Source: an uncultured Prevotella sp. (GTDB taxonomy: Bacteria; Bacteroidota; Bacteroidia; Bacteroidales; Bacteroidaceae). From it: a DNA stretch of 64,000 nt. The position numbers were made by a program, and so were the translations under genes. This document shows positions 51,677 to 61,661 of the stretch, piece by piece. Below the pieces are notes generated by a model that made no database searches, was not told the DNA's origin, and was given only the letters and a program-made list of their open reading frames with translations. The DNA lies in contig CALUGQ010000002.1 of NCBI GenBank assembly GCA_944320235.1, positions 173,391 through 237,390 of the forward strand, read 5' to 3'. Positions within the stretch are counted from its first letter, which is position 1; each line of letters starts with the position of its first letter.

Positions 51677-52702
51677 CTACGCCTTGTCGGCTATGGCCTG
51701 CATGATGAGGCCTTCAAGCTCTTCGCACAGTTCGGGGTTGTCTTTTAGCAGTGCTTTGGTTGCGTCGCGGCCCTGTCCCAGCTTCGAGCCGTTGTATGAG
51801 AACCAGCTTCCGCTTTTCTTTATGATGTCGTACTCTACGCCGAGGTCGATTATCTCGCCCACTTTCGATATGCCTTCGCCGAATGGAATCTCGAATTCGG
51901 CCTTGCGGAAAGGCGGGGCCACCTTGTTCTTCACCACCTTTACCTTTACGAGGTTGCCTGTGATGGTGTCGCCGTCCTTGATGTTGCTCTTGCGTATGTC
52001 GAGCCGCACGCTGGCATAGAACTTCAGTGCGTTTCCGCCGGTGGTCGTCTCGGGGTTGCCGAACATTATCCCTATCTTCTCGCGCAGCTGGTTGATGAAG
52101 ATGCAGGTGGTGTTTGTCTTGCTTATTATGCCGGTGAGCTTGCGCAGTGCCTGGCTCATGAGTCGCGCGTGCAGCCCTACCACGTTGTCGCCCATGTCGC
52201 CCTCAATCTCTTTCTTTGGCGTAAGGGCCGCCACAGAGTCTACCACGAGTATGTCAACGGCCGACGAGCGAATGAGCTGGTCGGCTATCTCCAGGGCCTG
52301 CTCGCCGTTGTCGGGCTGCGAAATCCAAAGGTTGTTGACATCCACTCCGATTTTCTCGGCGTAGAAGCGGTCGAAGGCGTGCTCCGCGTCGATGAACGCT
52401 GCTATGCCGCCGGCTTTCTGTGCCTCGGCGATGGCGTGGAGGGCCAGTGTCGTTTTGCCCGACGACTCGGGGCCGAATATCTCGATTATCCTTCCGCGCG
52501 GGTAGCCGCCCACGCCGAGTGCGGCGTTGAGGCCGATGCTTCCCGTGGGTATTACGTCGATGTTCTCAATCTGTTCGTCGCCCAGTTTCATTATTGAGCC
52601 TTTCCCGAAGTCTTTCTCTATCTTAGCCATGGCGGCCTGCAGGGCTTTCAGCTTGCCCTCGTTGCTGGCTGCTTCGGGTGCGTTATCTTTGTCTTTGGCC
52701 AT
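51677..52702 (-). CDS. recA: Recombinase RecA
   Basis: This 341-residue protein forms filaments on single-stranded DNA for recombination and SOS control. Walker [21 protein letters not shown], Walker [14 protein letters not shown], loop L2 [20 protein letters not shown], and a full C-terminal domain are present. The 235-base upstream gap has no clear promoter and contains G/T-rich imperfect repeats. Confidence 0.97.
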   Translation of the reverse strand: MAKDKDNAPEAASNEGKLKALQAAMAKIEKDFGKGSIMKLGDEQIENIDVIPTGSIGLNAALGVGGYPRGRIIEIFGPESSGKTTLALHAIAEAQKAGGIAAFIDAEHAFDRFYAEKIGVDVNNLWISQPDNGEQALEIADQLIRSSAVDILVVDSVAALTPKKEIEGDMGDNVVGLHARLMSQALRKLTGIISKTNTTCIFINQLREKIGIMFGNPETTTGGNALKFYASVRLDIRKSNIKDGDTITGNLVKVKVVKNKVAPPFRKAEFEIPFGEGISKVGEIIDLGVEYDIIKKSGSWFSYNGSKLGQGRDATKALLKDNPELCEELEGLIMQAIADKA

Positions 52703-52937
52703 AAAGTTAGTTTTTGGATGTTGAGTTTCTTGATTGTGGATTGTCGCTCTGCGATTGTGGTTCCTGCGTGTTGAGTGGCGTTTTTTGGTGTTGGGCTGCC
52801 GTTTTGCGGCTTGGCGCCGTTTCGGCCGATGGCTGCCGCCTTGGTGTTGCAGCCCAAGTCACGCCCCGCAACCGGCTGGCTGCCAATCGCGGGGCGGCTG
52901 CCCGCCATTCAATATTTGCAATTCAGGGGGCGTGGAG

Positions 52938-54164
52938 TCACAGTTCCAGGTCGCCTCCGAACACTTCGTGCCACGGCAGGCCCTGCTTGCCCAGCTGCTC
53001 CATGAACGGGTCGGGGTCGAACTCCTCCACGTTCCACACCCCGGGCTTGCGCCACAGGCCTTTGAGGAACATCATCGCGCCGATCATTGCCGGCACGCCC
53101 GTGGTGTAGCTCACGCCCTGCATGCCAGTCTCCTTGTATGCTTCCTGGTGCTTGCAGTTGTTGTATATGTAGTATGTAAGCTCCTTGCCGTCCTTCAGTC
53201 CGCGTATGCGGCAGCCTATGCTCGTCTCCCCGTCGTAGTTGGCGCCGAGGTCTTGCGGGTTTGGCAGCACGGCCTTGAGGAACTGCAGCGGCACAATCTT
53301 CACCTTGGCCGTCTTGCCTGAGCCGTCGGCCAGCGGTGCCTCGTACTCCACTTCGTCTATGCGCGCCATCCCTATGTTCTGTATTACGTCGAGATACGTC
53401 AGGTACTGCTGCCCGAAGGTCATCCAGAAGCGTGCCAGTTTGATGGTAGGGTAGTTCTTCACGAGGCTTTCAAGCTCTTCGTGGTGCATGAGGTAGCTTT
53501 CGCGCGGGCCGATGTTGGGGTAGGTGAGGGGCTTGTGCACGGCCAGCGGCTCGGTTTCTATCCACTCGCCGTCCTTGTAGTAGAGGCCCTTCTGTGTTAT
53601 CTCGCGTATGTTTATCTCTGGGTTGAAGTTGGTGGCGAACGCCTTGTGGTGGTTTCCGGCGTTGCAGTCAACGATGTCGAGCTGTTGTATCTCGTCGAAG
53701 TGGTGCTTTGCGGCGTAGGCTGTGAAGATGCCGCTCACGCCGGGGTCGAAGCCGCAGCCCAGTATGGCCGTCAGCCCGGCCTGCTCGAAGCGTTCCTTGT
53801 ATGCCCACTGCCATGAGTACTCGAAGTGGGCCTCGTCGCGCGGCTCGTAGTTGGCCGTGTCGAGGTAGTTGCAGCCGCAGGCCAGGCATGCCTCCATGAT
53901 GGTTAGGTCTTGGTAGGGCAGGGCGAGGTTCACCACGATGTCGGGCTTGTAGCTGTCCATCAGTGCTTTCAGCTGCTCCACGTCGTCGGCATCGACCTGT
54001 GCCGTCTTTATGGCGGGGTTGCCTATGGCCTTTACTATCTGGTCACACTTCTCTTTGCGCCGGCTTGCAATCATGAAGTCGGTGAAGACGTCGGCATTCT
54101 GCGCTATCTTGAATGCCGCTACGGTGGCGACGCCTCCGGCGCCGATCATTAATACTTTTCCCAT
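52938..54164 (-). CDS. Carboxynorspermidine synthase (saccharopine dehydrogenase family)
   Basis: This 408-residue NADPH enzyme condenses aspartate semialdehyde with a diamine to make carboxynorspermidine or carboxyspermidine, the alternative spermidine route of Bacteroidetes. The N-terminal Rossmann motif is VLMIGAGGVATVAAFKIA. GCGFDPGVSGIFTAYAAKHH and NPEINIREITQKGLYYKDGEW fit the CASDH family. The matching decarboxylase (nspC) is not in the window. Confidence 0.88.
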   Translation of the reverse strand: MGKVLMIGAGGVATVAAFKIAQNADVFTDFMIASRRKEKCDQIVKAIGNPAIKTAQVDADDVEQLKALMDSYKPDIVVNLALPYQDLTIMEACLACGCNYLDTANYEPRDEAHFEYSWQWAYKERFEQAGLTAILGCGFDPGVSGIFTAYAAKHHFDEIQQLDIVDCNAGNHHKAFATNFNPEINIREITQKGLYYKDGEWIETEPLAVHKPLTYPNIGPRESYLMHHEELESLVKNYPTIKLARFWMTFGQQYLTYLDVIQNIGMARIDEVEYEAPLADGSGKTAKVKIVPLQFLKAVLPNPQDLGANYDGETSIGCRIRGLKDGKELTYYIYNNCKHQEAYKETGMQGVSYTTGVPAMIGAMMFLKGLWRKPGVWNVEEFDPDPFMEQLGKQGLPWHEVFGGDLEL

Positions 54165-54201
54165 AGTTAGTGTATGATGTTTCTGTTTTTGTCTTTGTGT
54201 G

Positions 54202-54801
54202 TCAGTCGTGCTTTATCTCTTCGGCCCTGATGCCGAGGGCGCTCATGAGCGAGTAGCCCAGTATTTCCTGCCTGAAGTTGCCGCCGGGCATGGGCTGCAT
54301 GGCGAACACGGTGATGCGCTTCTGCTCGTCGTCGGCGCGGCTGAGCGCGCGGCGCAGTTCGTCGTAGGCCTGCTCGGCGTTGGGTATCAGCATGACGCGC
54401 TTCACCTCGGGCGCCGTGCATGCCAGGCTGGCTGCCTCGGTGAAGAGGTCGCCGCCGCCCGTGGGTTTCACTGCCGGCAGCGAACTGATGAGGAATTCGC
54501 CGAGGTTGTCGCTGAATGCTTTGCCGTCGAGCTCGCCAAGGTAGTCGCCCGGGGCGAAGTTCTCCAGCCGGCTGCGCCCCTCGCCGTGGAGCAGCACCAC
54601 CTGCGTCTGGTGGTTGCCCTCGCGCAGTCCGCCGTCGAGGGCTATGCAGTCTATCCACCGCGCCATGTCGGCCTTGGGTATCCGCCGACCAATCATGCGC
54701 TCGAAGTTTACGGTCAGGTTGAAAGCCACGGCGTCAATGTAGTCGCCGTCGGCTATGATGACATTCTCGCACCAGCGGGTATTGAATAAATTGGTGTTCA
54801 T
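54202..54801 (-). CDS. Conserved hypothetical protein, possibly leaderless
   Basis: This 199-residue soluble protein includes VLLHGEGRSRLENFAPGDYL, VMLIPNAEQAYDELRRAL and KRITVFAMQPMPGGNFRQEI. It looks like a conserved Bacteroidales family whose name I cannot give with certainty. The -7 TAAATTTGC (54813-54805) ends only three bases before the ATG, so the transcript may begin at the start codon. It is followed by the carboxynorspermidine synthase gene. Confidence 0.7.
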   Translation of the reverse strand: MNTNLFNTRWCENVIIADGDYIDAVAFNLTVNFERMIGRRIPKADMARWIDCIALDGGLREGNHQTQVVLLHGEGRSRLENFAPGDYLGELDGKAFSDNLGEFLISSLPAVKPTGGGDLFTEAASLACTAPEVKRVMLIPNAEQAYDELRRALSRADDEQKRITVFAMQPMPGGNFRQEILGYSLMSALGIRAEEIKHD

Positions 54802-54933
54802 ACTGCAAATTTACGACATTTCCGCATATCCTCCAAACAAATCTGCGATTTATTGGGCCGCCGTGCGGCTTGCAGGCGTGCAACTAAAACTGGGCCGGTG
54901 GCCACCCGGGTGCAGGCCGCCGCAGCTCTGCGC

Positions 54934-55012
54934 CGCAAACGGGCTGTTTCGTGATGCAAAACGGCACGAAACGCGCTCCGATGCAGGCCGTTTCGCGATG
55001 TATAATGGCTCG
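54934..55012. repeat. AAAACGGCC-type intergenic repeat cluster 9
   Basis: GCAAACGGGCTGTTTCGTG, ATGCAAAACGGCACGAAACG and CAGGCCGTTTCGCGATG. GTTTCGTG pairs with CACGAAAC. Beyond it, GTTAACAT-AAAA-ATGTTAAC (55070-55089) is a separate perfect hairpin. Confidence 0.7.
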
Positions 55013-55275
55013 CGTTGCGCCTCTCTGGAAATCAGGCAGTTACGTGAGGGCTACTCTCCGGGGCTCCGTTAACATAAAAATGTTAACCGTGGATGCTGCT
55101 GCCTTTGCCCCAAGAGAAGCGTCACGAATTTGTTTTCCGGATAGCCGGGTGCTGCTTGCCTGGGTGCAAAGATAAGGCATTTCGCGGACAACATTTTTTT
55201 GAGCAGGTATGCAATTTCAGTAAAATAGTTACGCTTATCCCATTTATGTGTACAGCAACCATCATTGATTTGTCG

Positions 55276-55284
55276 TAATTTTGC
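55276..55284 (+). promoter_or_regulatory. Promoter -7 element of the flavodoxin lipoprotein gene
   Basis: TAATTTTGC, 80 bases before the start; the -33 is unclear. On the other strand, TATCTTTGC lies at 55172-55164. Confidence 0.5.
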
Positions 55285-55363
55285 ATCAGATAAGAACAAG
55301 AATGCCACGGCAACTCTTTTGCTGGCATGGGCTGAATGTGGATATTCATTTAATTAATCAATT

Positions 55364-55936
55364 ATGAACAAGATTATTTTGACATTGGCGGCGGCAATGA
55401 CCATGGGTTTTGCCGCCTGCGCGCAAAGCAAAGGAGAAAAGAAAATGCAAACAGAAAACAAACCGCTGGTAGTGTATTTTTCAGCCACAGGCACTACCGC
55501 CAGGGCTGCGCGGGTGATAGCGGACGTTACAGGCGGCGCCTTATACGAGATTGTTCCGCAAGAAGCCTACACGTCCAAAGACCTTGACTGGAACGACAGG
55601 CAGTCGCGCAGTTCGGTGGAAATGAACGACTCGCAGGCGCGTCCGGCATTGAAGGACACCAAGGTTGATGTCGCTGCCTGCGATGTCATTTTCATCGGCT
55701 ATCCCATCTGGTGGGACCAGGCTCCGCGAATCGTCAACACATTTATCGAGAGCCATGACCTGAAAGGCAAGACACTCATCCCGTTTGCCACATCTGGTGG
55801 CAGCGGGATAAGTAACAGCGTAAAAGAATTGAGGAAAGCATACCCCGACCTGGAATGGCAGGACGGCAAGCTGCTGAACGGAACAGGGCGTGAGGCCATA
55901 CGAGACTGGGCAGGCGACGTGATGGGAAAGCGTTAG
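55364..55936 (+). CDS. Flavodoxin-domain lipoprotein
   Basis: This 190-residue protein has a lipoprotein-type signal (AAMTMGFAACAQS, Cys near residue 19). A flavodoxin fold follows: VVYFSATGTTARAARVIAD binds FMN phosphate, FIGYPIWWDQAPRIVNTFIE contacts the flavin, and PFATSGGSGISNSVKEL completes it. Such Flavodoxin_4 proteins are common in Bacteroidetes; the export signal suggests a periplasmic redox role, unusual for a flavodoxin. Its stop codon overlaps the start of a MITE-like element. Confidence 0.85.
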   Translation: MNKIILTLAAAMTMGFAACAQSKGEKKMQTENKPLVVYFSATGTTARAARVIADVTGGALYEIVPQEAYTSKDLDWNDRQSRSSVEMNDSQARPALKDTKVDVAACDVIFIGYPIWWDQAPRIVNTFIESHDLKGKTLIPFATSGGSGISNSVKELRKAYPDLEWQDGKLLNGTGREAIRDWAGDVMGKR

Positions 55937-56127
55937 AAGCTGTTTTTGAATATATCGTGCGATGATTTGGGATGGTTTTTTGAGGCATTTTCGCTTCTGT
56001 GATGAGGAAGATAGCGGTTGTCTGACGAAGAACAGGAGCGAAATGGACAAATAAATCGCCCAAAGCACACACGAAAACGGATACATCAAGCCAAGAAAAG
56101 CTTTTTGGAGAAATTAAAGACAGCTTC
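55936..56127. repeat. MITE-like element, about 190 bases
   Basis: Terminal inverted repeats are GAAGCTGTTTTTGAA (55936-55950) and TTAAAGACAGCTTC (56114-56127). There is no coding sequence inside. The interior has AGCGAAATGGACAAATAAAT and other words that I associate with dispersed Bacteroidales repeats. Confidence 0.65.
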
Positions 56128-56329
56128 TTGATGCCCTGCGATGCGGAAGCATTGGCGCATGGCTTTCTCATGCGCTGTCTCACGCTGGTCAGTCAACGGC
56201 TGGCGGGCGTGGCCTTGCGCCCTGTTCCCGCATTAGGCTTAGCTGCTTTTCTTCCTGGCATACTCCCGTGCAGTCTGCCATTTCTTTAAGTAGGTGCTCA
56301 AAACTGATTGCCATCAAATTGTGCGCTCT

Positions 56330-56406
56330 TTCGGGCCGCATGCCAAAGTCTGAAGGGAGGGCGTAGCGGGCTATGCGACCGATGAGACTTTTGCAAGCGG
56401 CCCGAA
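56330..56406. repeat. Inverted-repeat element with TAGCGGGCTA core (copy B)
   Basis: Arms TTCGGGCCGC (56330-56339) and GCGGCCCGAA (56397-56406), extended imperfectly inward, surround TAGCGGGCTA (56364-56373). The remainder of 55937-56557 shows no gene. Confidence 0.7.
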
Positions 56407-56557
56407 GGAACACACAAGGTGGTGGCAAAGATATGGAGGACACCTGCAAGGTCAATTGTATCGGTTGATTTTGAACAGCTACTTATGGCCACTTTCCCGG
56501 AGAAGCAAATGATTCCCGGGAAAATGGCTATATGTATGATTTGCAAATGGTATTTTT

Positions 56558-58134
56558 TTACTTTTTATCGGCAAAAGATTCGGCAATCTTCTGCCTTATT
56601 TTCTGCCAGCTCGGCATCTGCTTGAGTTCCCTGCGTATCGGGGCATCGTACAGCAGGAACAGCAAAAAGAGTAAGATGCAGGCGTATGCCGCCCAACCAT
56701 AAATCTGCTTTATGCTGATTTCAGTCATTTGCGGCATGAACGTCTCCATAAAATGCGGGATGTTCACCGGCACATCATTGGCAGCCACATTGTCTATCGC
56801 CGCCCCATACCGCGCCATGTTGTCGGGAATATAATATTTCAGGTCGCGGGTGTAAACGGCGGCACCTATCACGCCGCCCATGACCATGTGGAGCATCTGG
56901 AAGACGGCAAGGGATTGGAAAAATGCTGGAGACTCATGATTTCCTCCGCACAAGTCAGGAACGTCACGCTCAACACTGCATACCCGAACCCACGGCAAGC
57001 CATCGGCAGATACAGCTGGGATATGTGAATGTCGCTTGAAATCGTGGAATAGTAGCCGAGAAAATATAATATCACTCCTGCCAGCCCTATGATTATCAGC
57101 CGCAGGTAGTTGAAATGCTTGATGTGCATCCACCAATAGGAAAACAAACATCCGGCAAGGCATCCGGCAAGCACTGGCCAATCCAGCTGTACGCCGGTCA
57201 TCGTGCCGTAGTGCATCACGCCCTCAAGGAATGTCTCTTCCAATACATGCTCGGTGGCAAGCAACATTTCTACCAAAGAGACCAACACAAGGATAGGTGC
57301 CAGGTAACGGTATGTCCACATCTTGGGCTCAAGGTACGGATGGCGAATAGAGAACATACGCCCCAAGCAAAACACGAACGTCACGGCTGCGGAAAGGCTG
57401 ACCCTGCGGATGACCGGGCTATGCCTCCAGTCGTAATAATCGCCATAGTTGAAGACAAACGTGATTTCCAAGGCAAGCGCCGCCCAAAGCACCGCTCCCA
57501 GCCAATCGATGCCGAACAGGGGGAATTTCTTGAACATACGGAAATGGCGCGTGCAGACGGTCAGTATCAGCAAATCCACCATCATGATGCCGCAGATGAA
57601 CAGTTGCATGTAGTCCCAATGGAAGTGATACATCAGATAAGTGGACAACAAATCGGACAATTGCATACTCCCCAAGATAATGATATGCAGCACGGGGAAG
57701 AACACGGTGAAGTCGCGGGTCGGACTCATCCAAAGCTGGATGTTCGACATGCACTCAAACGTGCCTTGTATCTTGCACATACCTTCAATGAAGCATACCA
57801 GCCAAAGCAACGGAAGGAAAGTGACATACGGCGCAACCAAATTGCAGAGCAACGCCCCACACAACAGTGTCTTGTTCGTGAAACGGAACTTCATGCGGAA
57901 CAGCAAAGGGAAATAAATGGCCATCCCTGCCAAGTTCGAGTACAGACACATAAGAAGGTCTTCCCGCATCAGGGTGGTCTCGCCCATCATCTGGTTCAAG
58001 GTTCCGAGATACAGCCCGCCGGAGAACTGGAACGTAATGGCGATGAAAATGTATATCCAAGGCCGTGTCTTCTTAGGTACAAGCCCCCTGAACATCGGCA
58101 TGGAGAAAGGCATGGGCCGTGCAGCTTCGCTCAT
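56558..58134 (-). pseudogene. MFS-type multidrug transporter, frameshifted near its 3' end
   Basis: This 12- to 14-helix major facilitator of the DHA2/EmrB type probably worked with the HlyD and TolC genes upstream as a tripartite pump. The first 400 or so residues are open (MSEAARPMPFSMPMFRG to EEIMSLQHF). Then a five-T run on the minus strand (56923-56919) breaks the frame. With one more T the reading continues FQSLAVFQMLHMVMGGVIGA and on to the end (SFADKK), giving 525 residues. It could be a real mutation, a phase-variable run or a sequencing error. Confidence 0.85.
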
Positions 58135-58135
58135 A

Positions 58136-59170
58136 TCAGTATTCCACTTTGCATTCTACATTGAACCCGGCTCTCAGGCGGCTCATTTTGTCGACATCGT
58201 TGCCTTGCAAGCGGATGCGTACTGGAATCCTTTGCTCCACTTTAACGAAATTGCCTGTGGCATTGTCCTGCGGTATCAAGGAGAACGCCGCTCCGGTGGC
58301 ATCAGATATGGATTCCACTACGCCTTTATAGGTTATGCCCGGAACGGCATCGGCTGTAAATGTAACTTCGGCTCCCTCCTTGATGTTGGGAAGTTGCGTC
58401 TCACGATAATTGGCAATGACCCAAAGGTCGCCGTTGTCCACAATGTCCACCATTGTCTGTCCGGGTTGCACCAACTGCCCCTCGTGTATATCCTTGCGTC
58501 CCGTCACTCCGTCGCAGGTAGCGATGACAACCGTATATGACAGGTTCAGGCGAGCCAAATCCACTGCGGCTTGCGCCAAACGCACGGCAGCATCGTTTTG
58601 CCCCAGCCGGTGCGTCTGTTCCTCTTTGGTCAAAGACGTGGTGTGCTTCATGCGGAGCACCTGCTCATACCGGGCGTTGACTGCATCGTATGCGGTCTTT
58701 ACATTGTCATATTGCTGCCGGGTGACGGCATCTTCTTCTAACAGTTTTTTGTACCGTTGCAACTCACGCTCCGCATTGGCCCGCTGTACGCGGACTTCCT
58801 CGATGCCGGCATCATTGACGGCCAGGTTGTTTTGCGTAGTGGCTATCCCGGCATGGGTCGCTTGTTGTCCTGCCAATGCGTTGGCCAAGTCCGCTTCGGC
58901 TTGCGCCAGGCGAAGCCGGAACTCCGCGTCTTCAATCACAAGCAATGTGTCGCCTTTGTGTATGGGCTTGTATTCCTCGAAATAAATTTTCTTGATAAAG
59001 CCCTGCACCCGTGTGTTGACGGGAGTGATGTGTTGCCTGACCTGCGCATTATCCGTATATTCCACGTTGCCCAGATGGAGAAAGCGTGAACAGACATACC
59101 CTATGCCGATTACCAGCAGGGCAATGACAATCGTATTGTAAACCAGCTTTTTTGTCTTTCGTGTAACCAT
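58136..59170 (-). CDS. HlyD/EmrA-family membrane fusion protein
   Basis: This 344-residue periplasmic adaptor has one N-terminal membrane anchor (IVIALLVIGIGYVCSRFL), a biotinyl-lipoyl-like half (VEYTDNAQVRQHITPVNTRV), a long coiled-coil hairpin (about residues 90-210) and the second half with DGVTGRKDIHEGQLVQPGQ. It links the MFS pump to TolC. It is one base from the MFS gene. Confidence 0.92.
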   Translation of the reverse strand: MVTRKTKKLVYNTIVIALLVIGIGYVCSRFLHLGNVEYTDNAQVRQHITPVNTRVQGFIKKIYFEEYKPIHKGDTLLVIEDAEFRLRLAQAEADLANALAGQQATHAGIATTQNNLAVNDAGIEEVRVQRANAERELQRYKKLLEEDAVTRQQYDNVKTAYDAVNARYEQVLRMKHTTSLTKEEQTHRLGQNDAAVRLAQAAVDLARLNLSYTVVIATCDGVTGRKDIHEGQLVQPGQTMVDIVDNGDLWVIANYRETQLPNIKEGAEVTFTADAVPGITYKGVVESISDATGAAFSLIPQDNATGNFVKVEQRIPVRIRLQGNDVDKMSRLRAGFNVECKVEY

Positions 59171-59183
59171 AATGCTTTTAAGT

Positions 59184-60497
59184 TTATAAGGTGTGTGTAG
59201 TGTATTTCATTTTATAATAGCTGTACAGGATGTTGATGCGGGCGTTCACCAGGCCCAGGTCGGCTGTGAGCTTCATGTTGCTGGCATCCAACATGTCGGT
59301 CAGCAACGCCATCTCGTTTTTGTAGCGGTTCTCTGTGACGTTGTAATTCTCGTCAGCCAGCCTCACGCTGTTCTCCTGTGTCCGCAAGTCGGTAAAGGCG
59401 GTCAGGAAGTTCACATACCCTTCCTGCACGGCGTTTTCCACTTGTTCCTGTGCCAGCTGATGCCGTTCTTGTGCCTGGCGCACATTCAGCCGTGCCTGTT
59501 TCAGTTTCTTGTTGTTTTTGAACAGGGAGGAAATGTTGTATTTTATGCCTATGCCAATATACCAATAATTGAAATTGTTATCCAGTGCGGGTACTTCAAT
59601 GGTGATGGGGCCGTCCAAGTGGTCGGCGGCGACAATGGAGATATGCGGGAGACGTTCGGAACGTTCTTGTTTTACCTTCTGCTCATTCATTTGGATGGCG
59701 GCCTGCGATTGTTTTAATAAGATGTTGTTGCCAGCCGCCATGTTCTGCCAGTCGTCTTCCGCAAGGGTCAGGATTTGCCGCTCCAGCAAGGATGTGTCAG
59801 GGGCTATTTCCGTACCCTCGGGCAGATGCAAAGTGGTGACTAGCTGATGATTTGCTATCTGGCGCGCGTCCTTTACTTTCGACAGCTGCAAGTTCAGCTG
59901 CTCCTTTTGCAGTTCATAACGTGTAATGTCGTTTTTAAGAACTGTGCCTTGCTCCCTGCGGGCTTTCATGTTGGCGATGACTTCCTCGGTCAGTTCCAGG
60001 TTCTTCTGTAACACGCGGATTTGATTGTCCAGCTTATAAAGGTTTAGGTAATGGCCAGCCTGCAGGAAACGTATCTCCTGCACATTCTTCTGCAAGTCAA
60101 GCTCGGCCAGCACTCTCCCCAGTTCCGCCTGTCTGATGCCGCTGCTTACCGCCCCTCCTGCATAGACGACCTGTTGCGCCTCCAGTGCGAAGTTATTGCC
60201 GAAATGCGGTATGTCCACTGTCATGGCGTTGCCAAAGTCCCTGTCCCACAGCTTGCCGTTGCCTAAATAGCTTGCCGAAAGTGACACGTTCACATCCGGA
60301 AGCCTTTGCGCCTTGGCAGCTTTTAATGCTTCAGCGGCAGCTTCCGTTCCCGTTCTGTATGCCTGAATACTTTTGCTCTGCTCGTCGGCAAGACGGAACA
60401 GCTCCTCTATGCCCATCTGTCGAGTTTGGGCACACACCACCTGGCTGCATAGGACTGTGATGCACAACAATCCTATGAGCCTTCCTTTTTTGCTCAT
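59184..60497 (-). CDS. TolC-family outer-membrane efflux protein
   Basis: This 437-residue protein has a signal peptide (ITVLCSQVVCAQ) and two OEP repeats of long helices, including YLNLYKLDNQIRVLQKNLEL and YVNFLTAFTDLRTQENSVRL. It forms the outer-membrane channel of the efflux complex. It is the first gene of the operon. Base composition in this operon is lower in GC than in the housekeeping genes around it, which suits acquisition. Confidence 0.92.
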   Translation of the reverse strand: MSKKGRLIGLLCITVLCSQVVCAQTRQMGIEELFRLADEQSKSIQAYRTGTEAAAEALKAAKAQRLPDVNVSLSASYLGNGKLWDRDFGNAMTVDIPHFGNNFALEAQQVVYAGGAVSSGIRQAELGRVLAELDLQKNVQEIRFLQAGHYLNLYKLDNQIRVLQKNLELTEEVIANMKARREQGTVLKNDITRYELQKEQLNLQLSKVKDARQIANHQLVTTLHLPEGTEIAPDTSLLERQILTLAEDDWQNMAAGNNILLKQSQAAIQMNEQKVKQERSERLPHISIVAADHLDGPITIEVPALDNNFNYWYIGIGIKYNISSLFKNNKKLKQARLNVRQAQERHQLAQEQVENAVQEGYVNFLTAFTDLRTQENSVRLADENYNVTENRYKNEMALLTDMLDASNMKLTADLGLVNARINILYSYYKMKYTTHTL

Positions 60498-60665
60498 AAG
60501 TTAACTGATTATTTTGTATTTATAGAATAATGAATATAGCTTGTGAGGGAAGCGCAATGCCTAAATTTGCACCACTGCTCCCCATGAGTGGAAATAACAG
60601 ATTTTATTCTTGTAATGTACTGTATATACTTCCATATGATACTTCATATATTCTTGTTTTCGGGT

Positions 60666-60674
60666 GCAAAATTA
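60666..60674 (-). promoter_or_regulatory. Possible promoter of the efflux operon
   Basis: The minus strand reads TAATTTTGC; the leader would be about 165 bases. A plus-strand TAAATTTGC lies at 60562-60570. The 60498-60854 gap is A/T-rich without a recognised gene. Confidence 0.4.
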
Positions 60675-60854
60675 TGAAAAAAAAGAATATAACGTGACCT
60701 TATGCAATCTGTCTTTTTGGTTATTTTAACTATTGTGTGTTATCGGACGGCGGAGGTTGCCGCAGAATAGTTATCATGCGTATTACGTTGTAAATCAGCG
60801 TATCTTTTAAGGTAAATCCGAATGTTGAATGCTAACATTCCAAATAAGGCAAAC

Positions 60855-60884
60855 GGAAGTTCCCAATGTTGGGCTTCCTTTTTT
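60855..60884 (+). terminator. Plus-strand terminator without an obvious gene
   Basis: GGAAG/CTTCC and CCCAA/TTGGG nest around a TG loop, followed by TTTTTT. No plus-strand gene ends here; a short RNA from the 60562 promoter is one possibility. Confidence 0.6.
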
Positions 60885-60890
60885 ATGGCG

Positions 60891-61181
60891 TCACAATTTA
60901 ATGCCTCGTGGTGGCGTGATTGTCTTCCTGATGGATGGGAACAACTTGTCGAACTGCTCCTTGAACCATTGCCCAATCAGGTGCCCATTGATGGCAAGTG
61001 CGAGTTTAGGCTTGTCTTTCGGGGCTTTCATCACTTGGAAGCCTGCCCTTTCGGTCATGAACCTCCGCTTGTGTTCCTCCGAATGGAGTTCGCTCTCGTA
61101 GAACAGCGGCTCGCCGCTGATGAGCGTGGCAGCCTGCCACCCGTTGATGTCGACTTCAAGGCAGAACTTCTCCATGTACAT
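60891..61181 (-). CDS. Hypothetical protein, about 96 residues
   Basis: The frame from ATG 61181 or 61175 (MYMEKFCLEVDINGWQAATL) reads as a coherent soluble protein ending FPSIRKTITPPRGIKL. The 143-codon open frame begins upstream at 61322, but that part overlaps a repeat cluster. The family is not recognised. It lies upstream of the efflux operon on the same strand, separated by 390 bases. Confidence 0.5.
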   Translation of the reverse strand: MYMEKFCLEVDINGWQAATLISGEPLFYESELHSEEHKRRFMTERAGFQVMKAPKDKPKLALAINGHLIGQWFKEQFDKLFPSIRKTITPPRGIKL

Positions 61182-61290
61182 CAACTCTTGGAACAGCGGA
61201 AACCATGCCCGGGATTTCCGGATGATGGGTTTCAAACCGCTACTCCCCGAGGCCATGTATGCGCATATCGCAGAGCTAAACCGCCAGTTC

Positions 61291-61345
61291 CGCGCTGCAA
61301 TATGGCCTGTTTCAGCCGCCAAAACGGCCTATTTCAGAATGAAAA
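61291..61345. repeat. AAAACGGCC-type intergenic repeat cluster 10
   Basis: GCAATATGGCCTGTTTCAG and CCGCCAAAACGGCCTATTTC, with the usual words; pairing is partial. The wider gap 61323-62027 also holds copy C and the dnaK promoter. Confidence 0.6.
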
Positions 61346-61661
61346 AACAAAGCGTTTTGCAACTCGCTGAAAGACAGGTGATTAGCAAGAATGGCCCTTA
61401 TGTGTGCCTTTGACATAATAGTGTAGGTGGCGGCGCGTGTCCATAGGCGGGCATAAGGCGTATGGGCTGCTTGTGGATATTCATATTTGTTTTTCAGAGA
61501 ACCGTCGTTCGCCCAGGCTAATCTCATTTGGTCTCGGTCAGCAAATGCCCAAAGTCGCCCACTTCGATAAACGGATAGTTTTCTTATAATAATATTTAAT
61601 CGTCATACATTTATATATATTGAACCCATTTAAACTTTTTGCGACTTCAGTTCAGGGAATG

